64,000 nucleotides of DNA from a virus, in the IMG/VR virus record IMGVR_UViG_3300013306_000001, positions 26,096 to 90,095 of that record, one strand, 5' to 3'. A program made the translations under genes and the position numbers. The notes beneath the pieces are model-generated. The model made no database searches. It was not told where the DNA came from and worked only from the letters and a program-made list of their open reading frames with translations. Of the stretch, positions 49,440 through 58,523 are shown in pieces. Numbering within the stretch: the first letter of the stretch is position 1; every line of letters begins with the position of its first letter.

Positions 49440-51182
49440 TTAAAACTCCGTAATTTCTGGATGATCAATCAAATATTGGTCTAGATCATATAGTTTGCCA
49501 GTGTCCTTATCAAAATACACAATCCCAGCAGGGCCGGTCTCTGAGTGGTGACGATTCTTGTGTACAGTAACCTTGGTGCAGTTGCGCTCAAAATCACTGT
49601 CTGAGAGCTTATCGCGTTCTAGACTAAATGTTTGTGCAGCAGACTTCATGATTGTAGAAGTGCCAATAATATCACTTTCAGTTAGCTGTGAATTGTTATC
49701 TGTTTTTCTGGTATGACATACCAACAAGACACTAACTTGAGGATACTCTTTAATCAGCTTCTTAAACCATGCAACCAACTCTTCTTGAGCTTCAAGACTC
49801 AAACCCGCCATCAAGTCAGAATAAACGTCTGCAACAAGGATAGTAACTCCGAGTTGAATAATCATCTCAAGAATCTTTTCTTTCACAACTTCAATGGAAG
49901 CTCCCCGTTCATCACAGACCCAGAAACGAGGTGAACCATCCTCTTTCATTAGGAAGTGTTCAGCCTTGTCACGAATGTCATCACGAGATAGATACTCACG
50001 ACGTGCTGCACCATCCATGTTAATCAGGCGTACGCCCAAATAATTGGAAAGAATGTTTGTAGCCCATTTGTCTTTGGTCGCCTCAAGAGACAACACGCCA
50101 ACAATCTCAGTTGGTTCAGTCAGAACCCAATGCACGACCATGGAATCAACAAACAAGCTCTTACCGACAGAAGTTTTGGCAAAACAACAAGTTAGCTCAT
50201 TCTTGACCAACCCGCCGCCAAACATAGTTTGAGCTTTAGCCATGAAAGGTGGGAGTGTAAGTTTACTCAAGTCAGAGTAGTCAATAGCAGCAGTCAACAA
50301 ACCACTGGATGCGTGAACACCAGCCGGACTATAAGGTTTTGCTTGCCAGAAATCATTAATGAAATCTTGTTCACGACCTTCAGCGATATATTGGTTACAA
50401 TCCTTGAGGCGCATATTCATAATGTAAACACGGCCACGAGGCAAAACTTTAGCAATCTTTTCGGCCGCTTCTTTACCAGCTTTATCACTGTCTGTTGCAA
50501 TTACGATTTTCTTTGCTTGAGAGAAAAAGGCATATTGTTTCTGTACTTGCTTATGAGCCCCACTTTCACCAATTGTTGGACTAACGCAAGCTACAGGATC
50601 ATATTGTTTATTCTTCTGTGCGTCAGACAGCATCTGGAAAGCCGCGAGGGAGTCATGCTCTCCGCCACAAATAACAACAGTGCCTGTCATCGTTTTGAAC
50701 TTAAACTGACCAAAAAGTTCACAATCCTTACCAGTCTCACCTACTGGACTAGTAAAGTCTTTGGGGTGTTTCCTCAGTTTGTACCCTGAAATCTCATAAC
50801 CCTGAGTAGTTGGATAATAAGTTGCTGCAACACTGCCATCAGCTTCATCATAACTATAACGCACACCAAAAGGCCGAGAAATATCACTACGAATCCCCCG
50901 ATAACCCTTACTGTCTGTACCTGTCACTTTCTTAATCTTTTCATTTACTTCTAGATCGAAATAGCTTCCCACTACAAACTCCTCTTCATCATCTTTAATT
51001 TCACCATGTTCCTCAAGCCATTCATCACTAGGAATTGTGAATTCACAAGCCCAACAGAATGCCCCCTTTCCTTCACCATACACATGAAGATTGTTCCTAG
51101 ACTTGTCTTGCCCCTTCCTGATACACCTCGGGCAACCTGTCTTATGCTCATGAGAGGTATCAATGCCATATTTGTTACTCAA
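49440..51182 (-). CDS. primase-helicase (T7 gp4-like)
   Basis: 580 residues from TTG 51182. Zinc motif CPRC/CWAC (Cys17, 20, 43, 46); TOPRIM Glu175 in GGEHDSLAAF and Asp231/Asp233 in ATDSDKAGKE; RecA-type helicase with Walker A AKTSVGKS (Lys341), Walker B LVADVYSD and the LLVCHTRKTD motif. It unwinds DNA and makes primers for the PolA-type polymerase. Confidence 0.94.
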   Translation of the reverse strand: MSNKYGIDTSHEHKTGCPRCIRKGQDKSRNNLHVYGEGKGAFCWACEFTIPSDEWLEEHGEIKDDEEEFVVGSYFDLEVNEKIKKVTGTDSKGYRGIRSDISRPFGVRYSYDEADGSVAATYYPTTQGYEISGYKLRKHPKDFTSPVGETGKDCELFGQFKFKTMTGTVVICGGEHDSLAAFQMLSDAQKNKQYDPVACVSPTIGESGAHKQVQKQYAFFSQAKKIVIATDSDKAGKEAAEKIAKVLPRGRVYIMNMRLKDCNQYIAEGREQDFINDFWQAKPYSPAGVHASSGLLTAAIDYSDLSKLTLPPFMAKAQTMFGGGLVKNELTCCFAKTSVGKSLFVDSMVVHWVLTEPTEIVGVLSLEATKDKWATNILSNYLGVRLINMDGAARREYLSRDDIRDKAEHFLMKEDGSPRFWVCDERGASIEVVKEKILEMIIQLGVTILVADVYSDLMAGLSLEAQEELVAWFKKLIKEYPQVSVLLVCHTRKTDNNSQLTESDIIGTSTIMKSAAQTFSLERDKLSDSDFERNCTKVTVHKNRHHSETGPAGIVYFDKDTGKLYDLDQYLIDHPEITEF

Positions 51183-51237
51183 ATCATCTCTCCCATAATC
51201 TCTAATCCCACCTTAATTCAAATGCTTTCAAGAGTTA

Positions 51238-51426
51238 CTATTGCTCGTATTCCTTCTCATACTCATCAGGAGCCATATACCAAGTCTGACCATTTTCACC
51301 GATAAATCCAACCAAATCTTTATGGTCATTGTCGTATTCTAAAGGGAAGCGTTTAACAATTTGACCATCCTGAAAATCATGTCCATATATACAAGTCACC
51401 ACCCTTACTTTTGTTCCAATTTTCAT
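51238..51426 (-). CDS. small beta protein, SH3/KOW-like
   Basis: 62 residues (IGTKVRVVTCIYGHDFQDGQ, then LVGFIGENGQTWYM). The pattern suggests a small beta barrel. Overlaps the next upstream gene by one base. Function unknown. Confidence 0.62.
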   Translation of the reverse strand: MKIGTKVRVVTCIYGHDFQDGQIVKRFPLEYDNDHKDLVGFIGENGQTWYMAPDEYEKEYEQ

Positions 51427-51614
51427 TACAGACTCCCTCGCTTAGCTTTCATAAAATCAGAATAGTGTACTAACGAACCATTGAAGAACATTGACTGACC
51501 TTCAAACGTCCACTTCTTGTTATTGTAAAATAAACACTCATACACATTAGTGCGGTAAACAGACCACTCTTGTGGGGACATCTCATGGCCTGCACCAGTA
51601 GTTTTATTTTTCAT
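51426..51614 (-). CDS. small hypothetical protein
   Basis: 62 residues (MSPQEWSVYRTNVYECLFYN), aromatic-rich. Ribosome site GGAGAGAATCTGTA ahead of ATG. Function unknown. Confidence 0.6.
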   Translation of the reverse strand: MKNKTTGAGHEMSPQEWSVYRTNVYECLFYNNKKWTFEGQSMFFNGSLVHYSDFMKAKRGSL

Positions 51615-51627
51615 TACAGATTCTCTC

Positions 51628-51861
51628 CTAATTCAACTCGGATTCACACTCTGAACACCAGTCAGAGCGCTCTCCACGTACTTCTTCCTCAGAATCCTCA
51701 ACAGCCTTATCCAATTCCTCTTGACTATACATCCCCTTCATAATCTTCTGCACAAACTCAGTCAAATCCGTACCCCCACAAAACAGAATACCAGAATTAG
51801 AGAAACTTAGCAACTCATCTTTGGAATAGATGTTTAGGTTAATCTTTGAGATGTCAATCAT
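51628..51861 (-). CDS. small acidic protein
   Basis: 77 residues (MIDISKINLNIYSKDELLSF, C-terminal CSECESELN). A Cys pair near the end may bind metal. Overlaps the upstream gene by eight bases. Function unknown. Confidence 0.6.
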   Translation of the reverse strand: MIDISKINLNIYSKDELLSFSNSGILFCGGTDLTEFVQKIMKGMYSQEELDKAVEDSEEEVRGERSDWCSECESELN

Positions 51862-52021
51862 CTTCGTTACTCAAAGCATCCCGAATAGCCTCTTCAATAC
51901 TGTCACCATAACCTGACTGACAATAAGTGTCTTCATCACCATAAATATCTGCATGCCAGCCGCCTTCATATTCAGGAGTCAATGCAATACGTCGCTTTTC
52001 AATCAGTTCAATTAGGTTCAT
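51854..52021 (-). CDS. small acidic protein
   Basis: 55 residues from ATG 52021 (TAATG overlap). ALTPEYEGGWHADIYGDEDT is followed by the SIEEAIRDALS helix, reminiscent of small proteins of toxin-antitoxin HicB type, but too short to assign. Confidence 0.58.
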   Translation of the reverse strand: MNLIELIEKRRIALTPEYEGGWHADIYGDEDTYCQSGYGDSIEEAIRDALSNEDD

Positions 52022-52212
52022 TACATCGTTCCTCCAGTTGCTTGAGCATGTCGTGCAGATGCTTCCCATGAAGCATTAATAACACGTTCTTCTAGTTGTT
52101 CAATATAGTCTTCAAGCTCTTTCCAAGAATTACTAATAGCATCTGCATCAGTTGACTTACCAACTGAATCAATTAGGGCTAAGATAAGTTTGTCTGCTTT
52201 TAAAGAAATCAT
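52021..52212 (-). CDS. small helical protein
   Basis: 63 residues from ATG 52212 behind GAGGTGTATTG, overlapping the upstream stop (ATGA). Helical (WKELEDYIEQLEERVINASW). Function unknown. Confidence 0.6.
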   Translation of the reverse strand: MISLKADKLILALIDSVGKSTDADAISNSWKELEDYIEQLEERVINASWEASARHAQATGGTM

Positions 52213-53168
52213 CAATACACCTCATAATATTCTTTCAACGTTTCAAAGTCTTTCATCAACTCTTCATTAACCTTACCATAAAGCACAAAATAGTTGTACT
52301 CACAATCTCGAAAGATTCGCCCATCCTGCTCTTCAGATTCTAGCAATTCCTGAATACAAGTTTCAATCTCTTTATCTTCTTCTGTATCAACAGTGAATTT
52401 GGAGATAGCCCATTCTACAGGACCAAATCCATCATTCCAGTCATTACGTACAGCTTCCATTGAACGTGCAAGATTGAAGTATTTATCTTTACTGTCAAGT
52501 GCTTCAACAACATCTGACCAATCACTGTCTTCGTCCAAACCATATTTAACCTGCAAACGGGCTTTAGCCAATACTTCTTTCTTAGCTTTCTCGGTCTTTT
52601 CAGCCTCTTGTAGCTCTTTACGGATGTTACCCTTAAGAGTGTCAGTGTGGCGGTTGAACAAGTCTTCAGCACTCTTAATCAGTGTTAACATTCGGTCTTT
52701 CTCATCGCTTACGGGGATGTTTCGTTGTAGGTCTCCAATGTAACCGGCAGCATGAGTTGTTGTAGTCTTTGTACGTGAACGCTGAGTCTTAAATTCAGAT
52801 GTGCTGTAATTATTTGGAATACCAATGTCTTTCATAATCTGTGTGATCTTCTCACGTACTTTCTGATTATTTTCGATAGCTGGGATATTCGATTGGTGTT
52901 CTTCCAACACATGAATGCGTTCACACTCAGCTTTTTCAAGGAGCTGGGCCAGACGTGTATCAACCTCCTCAATTGTATTTGGGTCACGTTGATAGTAACT
53001 GCTACCACACTTAAAAGCACTTTGTAGACCAATATTAGCTACAGATGGCATTGTAATTTTATTCAACTTCATCACTGAAGGAATATTACTTTCAGCTTTC
53101 TTTTCCAAAGCTGTCATCAAACCTTTTACAAAATCAAAAGCTTCGTCCGCTGTCTTTACGTATTTCAT
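52212..53168 (-). CDS. hypothetical helical protein
   Basis: 318 residues, largely helical and charged, with a long coiled-coil-like section (LKGNIRKELQEAEKTEKAKK). No enzyme motif is seen. It lies in the promoter-proximal part of the leftward block, so early expression and a host or replication interaction are likely. Not recognised. Confidence 0.65.
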   Translation of the reverse strand: MKYVKTADEAFDFVKGLMTALEKKAESNIPSVMKLNKITMPSVANIGLQSAFKCGSSYYQRDPNTIEEVDTRLAQLLEKAECERIHVLEEHQSNIPAIENNQKVREKITQIMKDIGIPNNYSTSEFKTQRSRTKTTTTHAAGYIGDLQRNIPVSDEKDRMLTLIKSAEDLFNRHTDTLKGNIRKELQEAEKTEKAKKEVLAKARLQVKYGLDEDSDWSDVVEALDSKDKYFNLARSMEAVRNDWNDGFGPVEWAISKFTVDTEEDKEIETCIQELLESEEQDGRIFRDCEYNYFVLYGKVNEELMKDFETLKEYYEVY

Positions 53169-53566
53169 TGTCCTTCCTCCTCATACCAACTCATAGCCTG
53201 TTCAAACAATTTCTCTGCGTCGAAAAAGATGCTACCCGCTTGATCAACACTATCAATGCTTGAATAATAGCTATCACCATCGTGATTATAATCCCAACCA
53301 AGCTGATAACTGCAAACTTCACCTGTCTTGAAAGCAATATGGGCATTAAAATAACTGACATAACTGTGGCAATCAAAGTGTGGTTGATCCCACATTGTAC
53401 CGTCTCGATTGAATCGTGCAAATGCTGGATGTTTAGGATAGACATAGAGGTATACACACCACTTGTTCTCCCCATCATATCCAATATGTTTAGTTACAGA
53501 CACAAGAAAGTTCTTACCCTCTTTCTTCCATTCAAGCTTTGGTTTCCAGCCTTCTAGATTTGCCAT
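53165..53566 (-). CDS. hypothetical protein
   Basis: 133 residues, rich in Trp/Tyr, mixed beta (WKKEGKNFLVSVTKHIGYDG, FDCHSYVSYFNAHIAFKTGE). Overlaps the downstream gene (ATGA). Not recognised. Confidence 0.62.
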   Translation of the reverse strand: MANLEGWKPKLEWKKEGKNFLVSVTKHIGYDGENKWCVYLYVYPKHPAFARFNRDGTMWDQPHFDCHSYVSYFNAHIAFKTGEVCSYQLGWDYNHDGDSYYSSIDSVDQAGSIFFDAEKLFEQAMSWYEEEGQ

Positions 53567-53940
53567 TATTTAATTACCACCCAAGAATTATCGTAACTAA
53601 CCACAACAGATTCATTACCATCATATTCTTCAATGATATAACGATCAGATTCTGTCTCGTAAACTCTTAATTTAGCACACCTACCGTTAGCCTTGTCACC
53701 AAGTATTTCAACAACTTTTACAAGCACTGGATCATGTCGGCTAAAATCACCTGAGTAAAGTGACTCCCGATTATCATCTACTTCTTTGTCTCCTGTTGGA
53801 GGTTCTATCCAGTAGTGAGTACACCAAGAGTTATTTTCAGGATAAATTTTGATTCCATTAATTTCGGCATATAGCTCATATGCTTCATCACTCAAATCAA
53901 ATCCACCAAAACATGCATTATAGACAATCTTGTTCATCAT
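53566..53940 (-). CDS. conserved hypothetical phage protein (CFGGF type)
   Basis: 124 residues from ATG 53940. The start MMNKIVYNACFGGFDLSDEA is a conserved N-terminus of a widespread phage family of unknown function (KIVxNxCFGGFxLS). First gene after a promoter. ATG 53937 is an alternative start. Confidence 0.68.
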   Translation of the reverse strand: MMNKIVYNACFGGFDLSDEAYELYAEINGIKIYPENNSWCTHYWIEPPTGDKEVDDNRESLYSGDFSRHDPVLVKVVEILGDKANGRCAKLRVYETESDRYIIEEYDGNESVVVSYDNSWVVIK

Positions 53941-53973
53941 ATCTCTCCTCATCAATTAATTTCAATACGATCA

Positions 53974-54002
53974 ATAATACTCGTAAAATTCTGTGCAGTC
54001 AA
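53974..54002 (-). promoter_or_regulatory. leftward sigma70 promoter
   Basis: On the minus strand TTGACT, 17 bases, TATTAT; near consensus. It drives the leftward genes from 53940 on. Confidence 0.72.
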
Positions 54003-54021
54003 GGGTTGCGTGCAGGCCCGC

Positions 54022-54822
54022 TCACCTTTGGTGCTTCCACTGACGTTTCATCTGTGTTTCTTTCAAATCATGCCAAGGTTTCCATCCGTTAGGTTTCTTG
54101 ACAGGGTTAAATTCTTTAGCGCCTGTGATTGTCGTAAATTCGTCGAACCAGAATGTAGTGTTAGGGTTGTATCTATTCTCATAGGTTTTAAAGGTGTCAA
54201 TAAGCCCTCCTGGGAATATAACACCCTTCTGACGGACCTTAATGTCAATACCTACCAAATTAGACAGTTGGTTAGCTCTGAGAGACGCATGACCTTCATC
54301 ATTTGCATTATCCAGATAACTTGTAAAGGCTTTCTTGATCAACTCTTTACAAGAGTCTGTCATCTGATAACCAAGCCTACGAAAGTATTTGATAGCCCAT
54401 ACCCATGCATTGTATTCACAATCAATCTGCCCATTACATGAGGAAAATCCACCCATAAAACCACCATTAGCTCTAGGAGGTTGCTTACTCTTATTATGAC
54501 CTAGTTCGTGGAAATACACCAACAAATCCTCTATGCTTTCAGGGATTACCGATCTAATGTGAGAGCCTACGTGAGTGGATGCATCAAATTGTCTTTGGAT
54601 AGAAACGAATCCAAGGTTATCCTTAAGCATTCTGTAGGAAAGATACTCCACAAATGAGCGACCAGCTACAGGCATTGCCTTGGAATAGGTGCGTTGCTTA
54701 GGAAGATCCACCTTTACACAGTTCCTGAAAAAGTCACCATCTGCCCAACCAGTGAGCGGAATAGATTTTGAACTAGATCCAGTACCAACAGTTATTTCGA
54801 TAATATCACTAATCTTAGTCAT
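54022..54822 (-). CDS. zincin-type metalloprotease-like protein
   Basis: 266 residues. VYFHELGHNKS gives an HExxH zinc site (His105, Glu106, His109), with a candidate third ligand Glu136 in DCEYNAWVWAIKYFRR about 30 residues later, as in gluzincin/ImmA-type proteases. The surrounding sequence is otherwise unfamiliar. Being the gene nearest the divergent promoters, it should be made early and may cleave a host protein; that target is unknown. AGGAACTCAG precedes ATG. Confidence 0.65.
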   Translation of the reverse strand: MTKISDIIEITVGTGSSSKSIPLTGWADGDFFRNCVKVDLPKQRTYSKAMPVAGRSFVEYLSYRMLKDNLGFVSIQRQFDASTHVGSHIRSVIPESIEDLLVYFHELGHNKSKQPPRANGGFMGGFSSCNGQIDCEYNAWVWAIKYFRRLGYQMTDSCKELIKKAFTSYLDNANDEGHASLRANQLSNLVGIDIKVRQKGVIFPGGLIDTFKTYENRYNPNTTFWFDEFTTITGAKEFNPVKKPNGWKPWHDLKETQMKRQWKHQR

Positions 54823-54866
54823 CTGAGTTCCTCTAATCTGGTTGGTTTGTGATTAACGTAGACCAA

Positions 54867-54895
54867 GATTACACCCGATCCCCACACCTGTCAAC
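54867..54895 (-). promoter_or_regulatory. leftward promoter of the divergent pair
   Basis: On the minus strand TTGACA, 17 bases, TAATCT with TG in front. Back-to-back with the rightward promoter 35 bases away. Confidence 0.75.
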
Positions 54896-54929
54896 ACTCC
54901 TGTGCAAAATAATTTCTCTAAATTTCCTC

Positions 54930-54958
54930 TTGACTCCTGTGGATTTGTTGGGTAGTAT
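54930..54958 (+). promoter_or_regulatory. rightward promoter of the divergent pair
   Basis: TTGACT, 17 bases, TAGTAT; the same hexamers and spacing as at 40-68. It starts the array of small rightward genes. Confidence 0.75.
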
Positions 54959-54993
54959 GAGGGCTGTTGGATAAATTAGTGAGGAGAAAGATT

Positions 54994-55260
54994 ATGAACA
55001 AGCAAGAAATTATCAATGAAATCAAGAAGTCTGTTACAACATCTGCTGAGAATGTCCGTATGGATGCTGGTTATGGTGGTCGTATGGATGATGGCGGTGC
55101 GGCTAATATGGAAGAACGTCTTAAATATTGGCTCGATGGTATAGCATTTGCTGAAACTGGTAAGACATTTGTGTATCAGTCAACTCTACAACGTATTGAG
55201 AAAGAATCTGATCCAGAGTTTGCTGAATTCAAGCGTCTTCAAGAAAAATTTGGGAAATGA
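54994..55260 (+). CDS. hypothetical protein
   Basis: 88 residues from ATG 54994 behind GAGGAGAAAG, starting about 30 bases after the promoter. MDAGYGGRMDDGGAANMEER in the middle and a helical, charged C-terminus. First gene of the rightward array, so probably very early. Not recognised. Confidence 0.68.
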   Translation: MNKQEIINEIKKSVTTSAENVRMDAGYGGRMDDGGAANMEERLKYWLDGIAFAETGKTFVYQSTLQRIEKESDPEFAEFKRLQEKFGK

Positions 55261-55442
55261 AGATATTCAATTATATCCCTCACAAATGTTGGTGGAGAGT
55301 AACTGGTAATAACGGCTTGACTCATACACCTTGTGAAAAGACTTGCATTCTGTGTAAAGAATCTATTCACTTACCTTGGGAGGATTTCTTGAAGGATAGC
55401 GTTAAGTGGGTAGATGGTAAATTTCCTTGGAGGGTAAAATGA
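55257..55442 (+). CDS. small Cys/Trp-rich protein
   Basis: 61 residues with HKCWWRVTGNNGLTHTPCEK and CILCKESIH, which may form a zinc site. ATGA overlaps at both ends. Function unknown. Confidence 0.62.
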   Translation: MKIFNYIPHKCWWRVTGNNGLTHTPCEKTCILCKESIHLPWEDFLKDSVKWVDGKFPWRVK

Positions 55443-55579
55443 AACGAGAAATTGAATACTGGTACAACACTGTTGACCAAGGCTGTGGTTGCTGTCACAT
55501 GAGCTTTTCTGAATACTCTATGTGGGAAGATGGCGTGTTGGTCACAGATGACTGTGGTGTTGACGTATGTGAGAATTAA
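55439..55579 (+). CDS. small Cys-rich protein
   Basis: 46 residues (MKREIEYWYNTVDQGCGCCH start, CGVDVCEN end); Cys residues suggest metal binding. Starts in overlap with the previous stop (ATGA). Function unknown. Confidence 0.55.
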   Translation: MKREIEYWYNTVDQGCGCCHMSFSEYSMWEDGVLVTDDCGVDVCEN

Positions 55580-55647
55580 CAGGATTTGAGAAAATATCTG
55601 GCTCACCTAGAACCTTTCAGTGTTTCTCCTAATAGTCGGTGGTTTTG

Positions 55648-55932
55648 ATGAACAACCTTAAAGCTTGGTACGTTACACATCTACATTCAGGAAAGAAATA
55701 CTCTTCTATTGTATTGAGTAAATCTCGATACTTAGCCTCTACATACGTTGAAGGTGAAGTGTTGAATGTAGAGGAATCTTGGGGTAAGCCTATCCGAGAA
55801 GGTGGTATCATTAGTAGCAGTGGTTGGGCTATGTATTTCTTTGACAACCACACAAAGAAAGATTATGAAGTTAGTGAAGAGTGGAAACAGTATTTGATTC
55901 GTAGACATTTTGATGATGGGATTGAGGATTAA
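55648..55932 (+). CDS. hypothetical protein
   Basis: 94 residues from ATG 55648. KAWYVTHLHSGKKYSSIVLS and SGWAMYFFDNHTKKDYEVSE; mixed alpha/beta. Not recognised. Confidence 0.6.
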   Translation: MNNLKAWYVTHLHSGKKYSSIVLSKSRYLASTYVEGEVLNVEESWGKPIREGGIISSSGWAMYFFDNHTKKDYEVSEEWKQYLIRRHFDDGIED

Positions 55933-55935
55933 ATT

Positions 55936-56121
55936 ATGAAAAGATATGATTATGCGGAAGGTTGTATGGAGGAGAAGGTGGACGGTGAATATGTACTTTA
56001 TTCAGAGGCTGAAGATTGGCGCAAACGTGCAGGTCGATTGACTAACAATCTTATTCAAATGGGACAAGAAAATCGTGACTTAAAAGATTACATTGAGAAT
56101 ATAAAAGGAGATGTACAGTGA
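55936..56121 (+). CDS. small coiled-coil protein
   Basis: 61 residues. Acidic N-terminus, then a helix (DWRKRAGRLTNNLIQMGQEN). Overlaps the next start by four bases. Function unknown. Confidence 0.6.
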   Translation: MKRYDYAEGCMEEKVDGEYVLYSEAEDWRKRAGRLTNNLIQMGQENRDLKDYIENIKGDVQ

Positions 56122-56528
56122 TCGAAGCAATCATAGAAGTGTGGTGTTCACCTCTTCTCCAAGAGGATTATTCCGTAAAGATTATCCCTCTGTGTGCTGG
56201 AGATTTATTCAACGTAGAGGATGATATCAGGGATTACCTCAATTGGGATTTCTACCTGAATACATTTGGTGTTGACTATGAAGAAGTTAAAGGTTTGTGG
56301 AAGGTTGTGTTCAAGATTTCTGTAGAATACAGCACATACTACACATATGATGGACCAGATGATGACGTGGATATTGGGCAAGAAGTTTTGTTCAAAGGTC
56401 AATGTCAAGAGTGGTCTGAGATGAAATATATCTGGCTTGAGTTGAATGGGAAGATTGATGAGTATTTTAGTAAGCCTTGGAAGAAGAACTTAGGCTTATA
56501 TCAAGATGATTTGTTAGTTAGTGATTGA
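56118..56528 (+). CDS. hypothetical protein
   Basis: 136 residues from GTG 56118 behind AAAGGAG. Acidic alpha/beta protein (EEVKGLWKVVFKISVEYSTY). Last gene before a structured gap. Not recognised. Confidence 0.6.
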   Translation: MIEAIIEVWCSPLLQEDYSVKIIPLCAGDLFNVEDDIRDYLNWDFYLNTFGVDYEEVKGLWKVVFKISVEYSTYYTYDGPDDDVDIGQEVLFKGQCQEWSEMKYIWLELNGKIDEYFSKPWKKNLGLYQDDLLVSD

Positions 56529-56656
56529 CAATCTCGGAAGAGTAGTGTCCGAAAAAATTCCGAAAAGTTTTCTACAGGCCACGATTTACAAGGGCTGTAG
56601 AGATTTGCCCTTAGGACTAGGTACTATCTAAATAACACAGAAAAAGAGAAGAAAAT
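56529..56656 (+). promoter_or_regulatory. intergenic region with two hairpins
   Basis: TCGGA/TCCGA (56534-56538 with 56548-56552) and CTACAG/CTGTAG (56572-56577 with 56595-56600) could form an attenuator before the helicase gene. No U tract follows. TACTAT near 56622 may be a -10 box but lacks a convincing -35. Confidence 0.35.
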
Positions 56657-57898
56657 ATGGCAACTAAAATTGAAGTTTTAGATAAGATTATGGGTAGTGG
56701 TAAGACTACAGCTATCTTAAAATGGTGCGAAGAAAACCCCACTACTGCGTTTCTGTATGTGACACCTTTGTTAAGTGAAAGTGAAAAACGTGTAGTTGAT
56801 GCTTGTATAGAAGCTAAATTCATTGCACCTAATACAGAAGAATTTGAAACTAAAGGGGAACATCTTTTAGATTTGTTACAATCTGGTGTTAACATCTCCA
56901 TTACTCATGCGCTTTACTCTAGTTTGAAAGAAACACATTTACAGTGGATCACACTAAATAAATATACTATCATTCTTGATGAAGAAGTTAGTTTTATTGA
57001 ACCATTTACAAGCAGCTATAAAAAACAAGATTTTGATTATCTCCGTTCTTTGAAACAAATTGAAGTTGCAGAAGATGGTAAACTTGTATGGTTGAATGAT
57101 GATATTGATAATGGTGCTAAGTACTCAAAACTTGCTAATATGTGCCGGCTAGGTATGATTTATCAGGCTAAACGTAGTGAGAATATGTTTGTAACCCAAT
57201 TACCTATGGGGTTGATTCATTCTGCTAATCGTGTAATCTTGTTAACTTATTTGTTTAAGGGAAGCATTCTTTCTTCTTTCTTACAACTAAAAGGAATTCA
57301 TGTTGTTGATTTTAAAGGTGTAGAAGTAAAAGAGGTTTCTAAGAAGTCTTTAATTCCTTTGATTGAGTATGTAGGAGAAAAGCAAGTTAAAGACTGGGCT
57401 GGTGAATCACTGTCATCTTCATGGTATTCTAAGAAGAATCAGAAAGATTTAACACAGTTATCCAATTCAATCCGCTATATTGGAGATGCAAATAAAGCTA
57501 AAAGTACAGACTTAGTTTGGTGTGTACCCTCTACACTTGTTAACCCTACAAAGAAGGGAGCTAACAAAATTAGTCCTAAAGGTTACAGTGCAGGTACTGG
57601 CGAGATTGATGAAGGTGGTATTGCTCATGGTTGTTTCTTAGCCTGCACAGCTCGTGCTACTAACGCTTATCGTGATCGTTCTGTATTAGTACACGCTTAT
57701 AACCGTTTCCCTCATGTTTCTGTTTCTTCATTCCTACAAGATTATGGTGTGGATGTTGACAATAATCAATTTGCGTTGTCTGAGCTAGTCCAGTTTGTGT
57801 GGCGATCACAAATCCGTGATGGAAAACCAATTAAGATTTGCATTTTGTCCAAAAGGATGAGAAGCTTGTTTCAGAACTGGTTAACGAGTGAAGACTAA
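56657..57898 (+). CDS. SF2-type helicase/ATPase
   Basis: 413 residues. Walker A IMGSGKTTAI (residues about 11-20), motif Ia LYVTPLLSE, Walker B IILDEEVSF (DEEV box) and motif VI-like FVWRSQIRDG. It resembles phage SF2 ATPases related to origin-binding helicases. Placement in the early array suggests a role in starting replication or remodelling DNA. ATG follows AGAAGAAAAT. Confidence 0.75.
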   Translation: MATKIEVLDKIMGSGKTTAILKWCEENPTTAFLYVTPLLSESEKRVVDACIEAKFIAPNTEEFETKGEHLLDLLQSGVNISITHALYSSLKETHLQWITLNKYTIILDEEVSFIEPFTSSYKKQDFDYLRSLKQIEVAEDGKLVWLNDDIDNGAKYSKLANMCRLGMIYQAKRSENMFVTQLPMGLIHSANRVILLTYLFKGSILSSFLQLKGIHVVDFKGVEVKEVSKKSLIPLIEYVGEKQVKDWAGESLSSSWYSKKNQKDLTQLSNSIRYIGDANKAKSTDLVWCVPSTLVNPTKKGANKISPKGYSAGTGEIDEGGIAHGCFLACTARATNAYRDRSVLVHAYNRFPHVSVSSFLQDYGVDVDNNQFALSELVQFVWRSQIRDGKPIKICILSKRMRSLFQNWLTSED

Positions 57899-58197
57899 TG
57901 ACAACAGTAGTCAACAAATATAAAGTAAACATGTCTGATTCTGATATAATCTACATAGGCAGAGGAAGCCCTTTTGGTAATCCTTTTGTTATGAAAAACA
58001 AATCAGATGATGAACGTATGAGAGTGATTGAATCCTACAAGAAATATTTGTGGGAAGCTATCTGTAAAGGATTAGTTACAAAAGAAATGCTTTTATCTCT
58101 TGACGGTAAGAGGCTAGCCTGCTATTGTTCACCTAAAGCATGTCATGGTGATGTGTTGGCTAAAGCTATTGAATGGGCTAAAGGGGAGTTTAAATGA
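57898..58197 (+). CDS. DUF4326 protein
   Basis: 99 residues. IIYIGRGSPFGNPFV, a middle helix, and GKRLACYCSPKACHGDVLAK are diagnostic of DUF4326, common in phages and of unknown function, with likely metal-binding Cys/His. It starts in a one-base overlap with the helicase stop (TAATG). Confidence 0.85.
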   Translation: MTTVVNKYKVNMSDSDIIYIGRGSPFGNPFVMKNKSDDERMRVIESYKKYLWEAICKGLVTKEMLLSLDGKRLACYCSPKACHGDVLAKAIEWAKGEFK

Positions 58198-58523
58198 TAT
58201 ATAATAAAGAGGAACAAGATGCATGGAGTAGCTGGGCAACAGAACGGCGACTTTCTGGTATTAAACCAAGCACAAATATGGAAGCTTTTATTAGTGGTTA
58301 TCGTATGGGTGGGGACTACTCAATGAAACGACAATGGTTTGAAGAATACATTGGAGCATCTATCACTAATATTCGACAAGGTAAGAATGAACATGTTCTT
58401 ACAACATACGCGGAGATTAGGAATGCTGAAGGTCAACTTCTTTTATCCGCATCGTTTGACCACTGTATTCAGCGTATGTACGAGGTAGCTAAAGCTATAT
58501 CAGGAGTTGAAACTAAAAAATGA
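58194..58523 (+). CDS. hypothetical protein
   Basis: 109 residues; four-base overlaps on both sides. Central helical region (MEAFISGYRMGGDYSMKRQW) and a beta C-terminal part. Not recognised. Confidence 0.62.
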   Translation: MIYNKEEQDAWSSWATERRLSGIKPSTNMEAFISGYRMGGDYSMKRQWFEEYIGASITNIRQGKNEHVLTTYAEIRNAEGQLLLSASFDHCIQRMYEVAKAISGVETKK

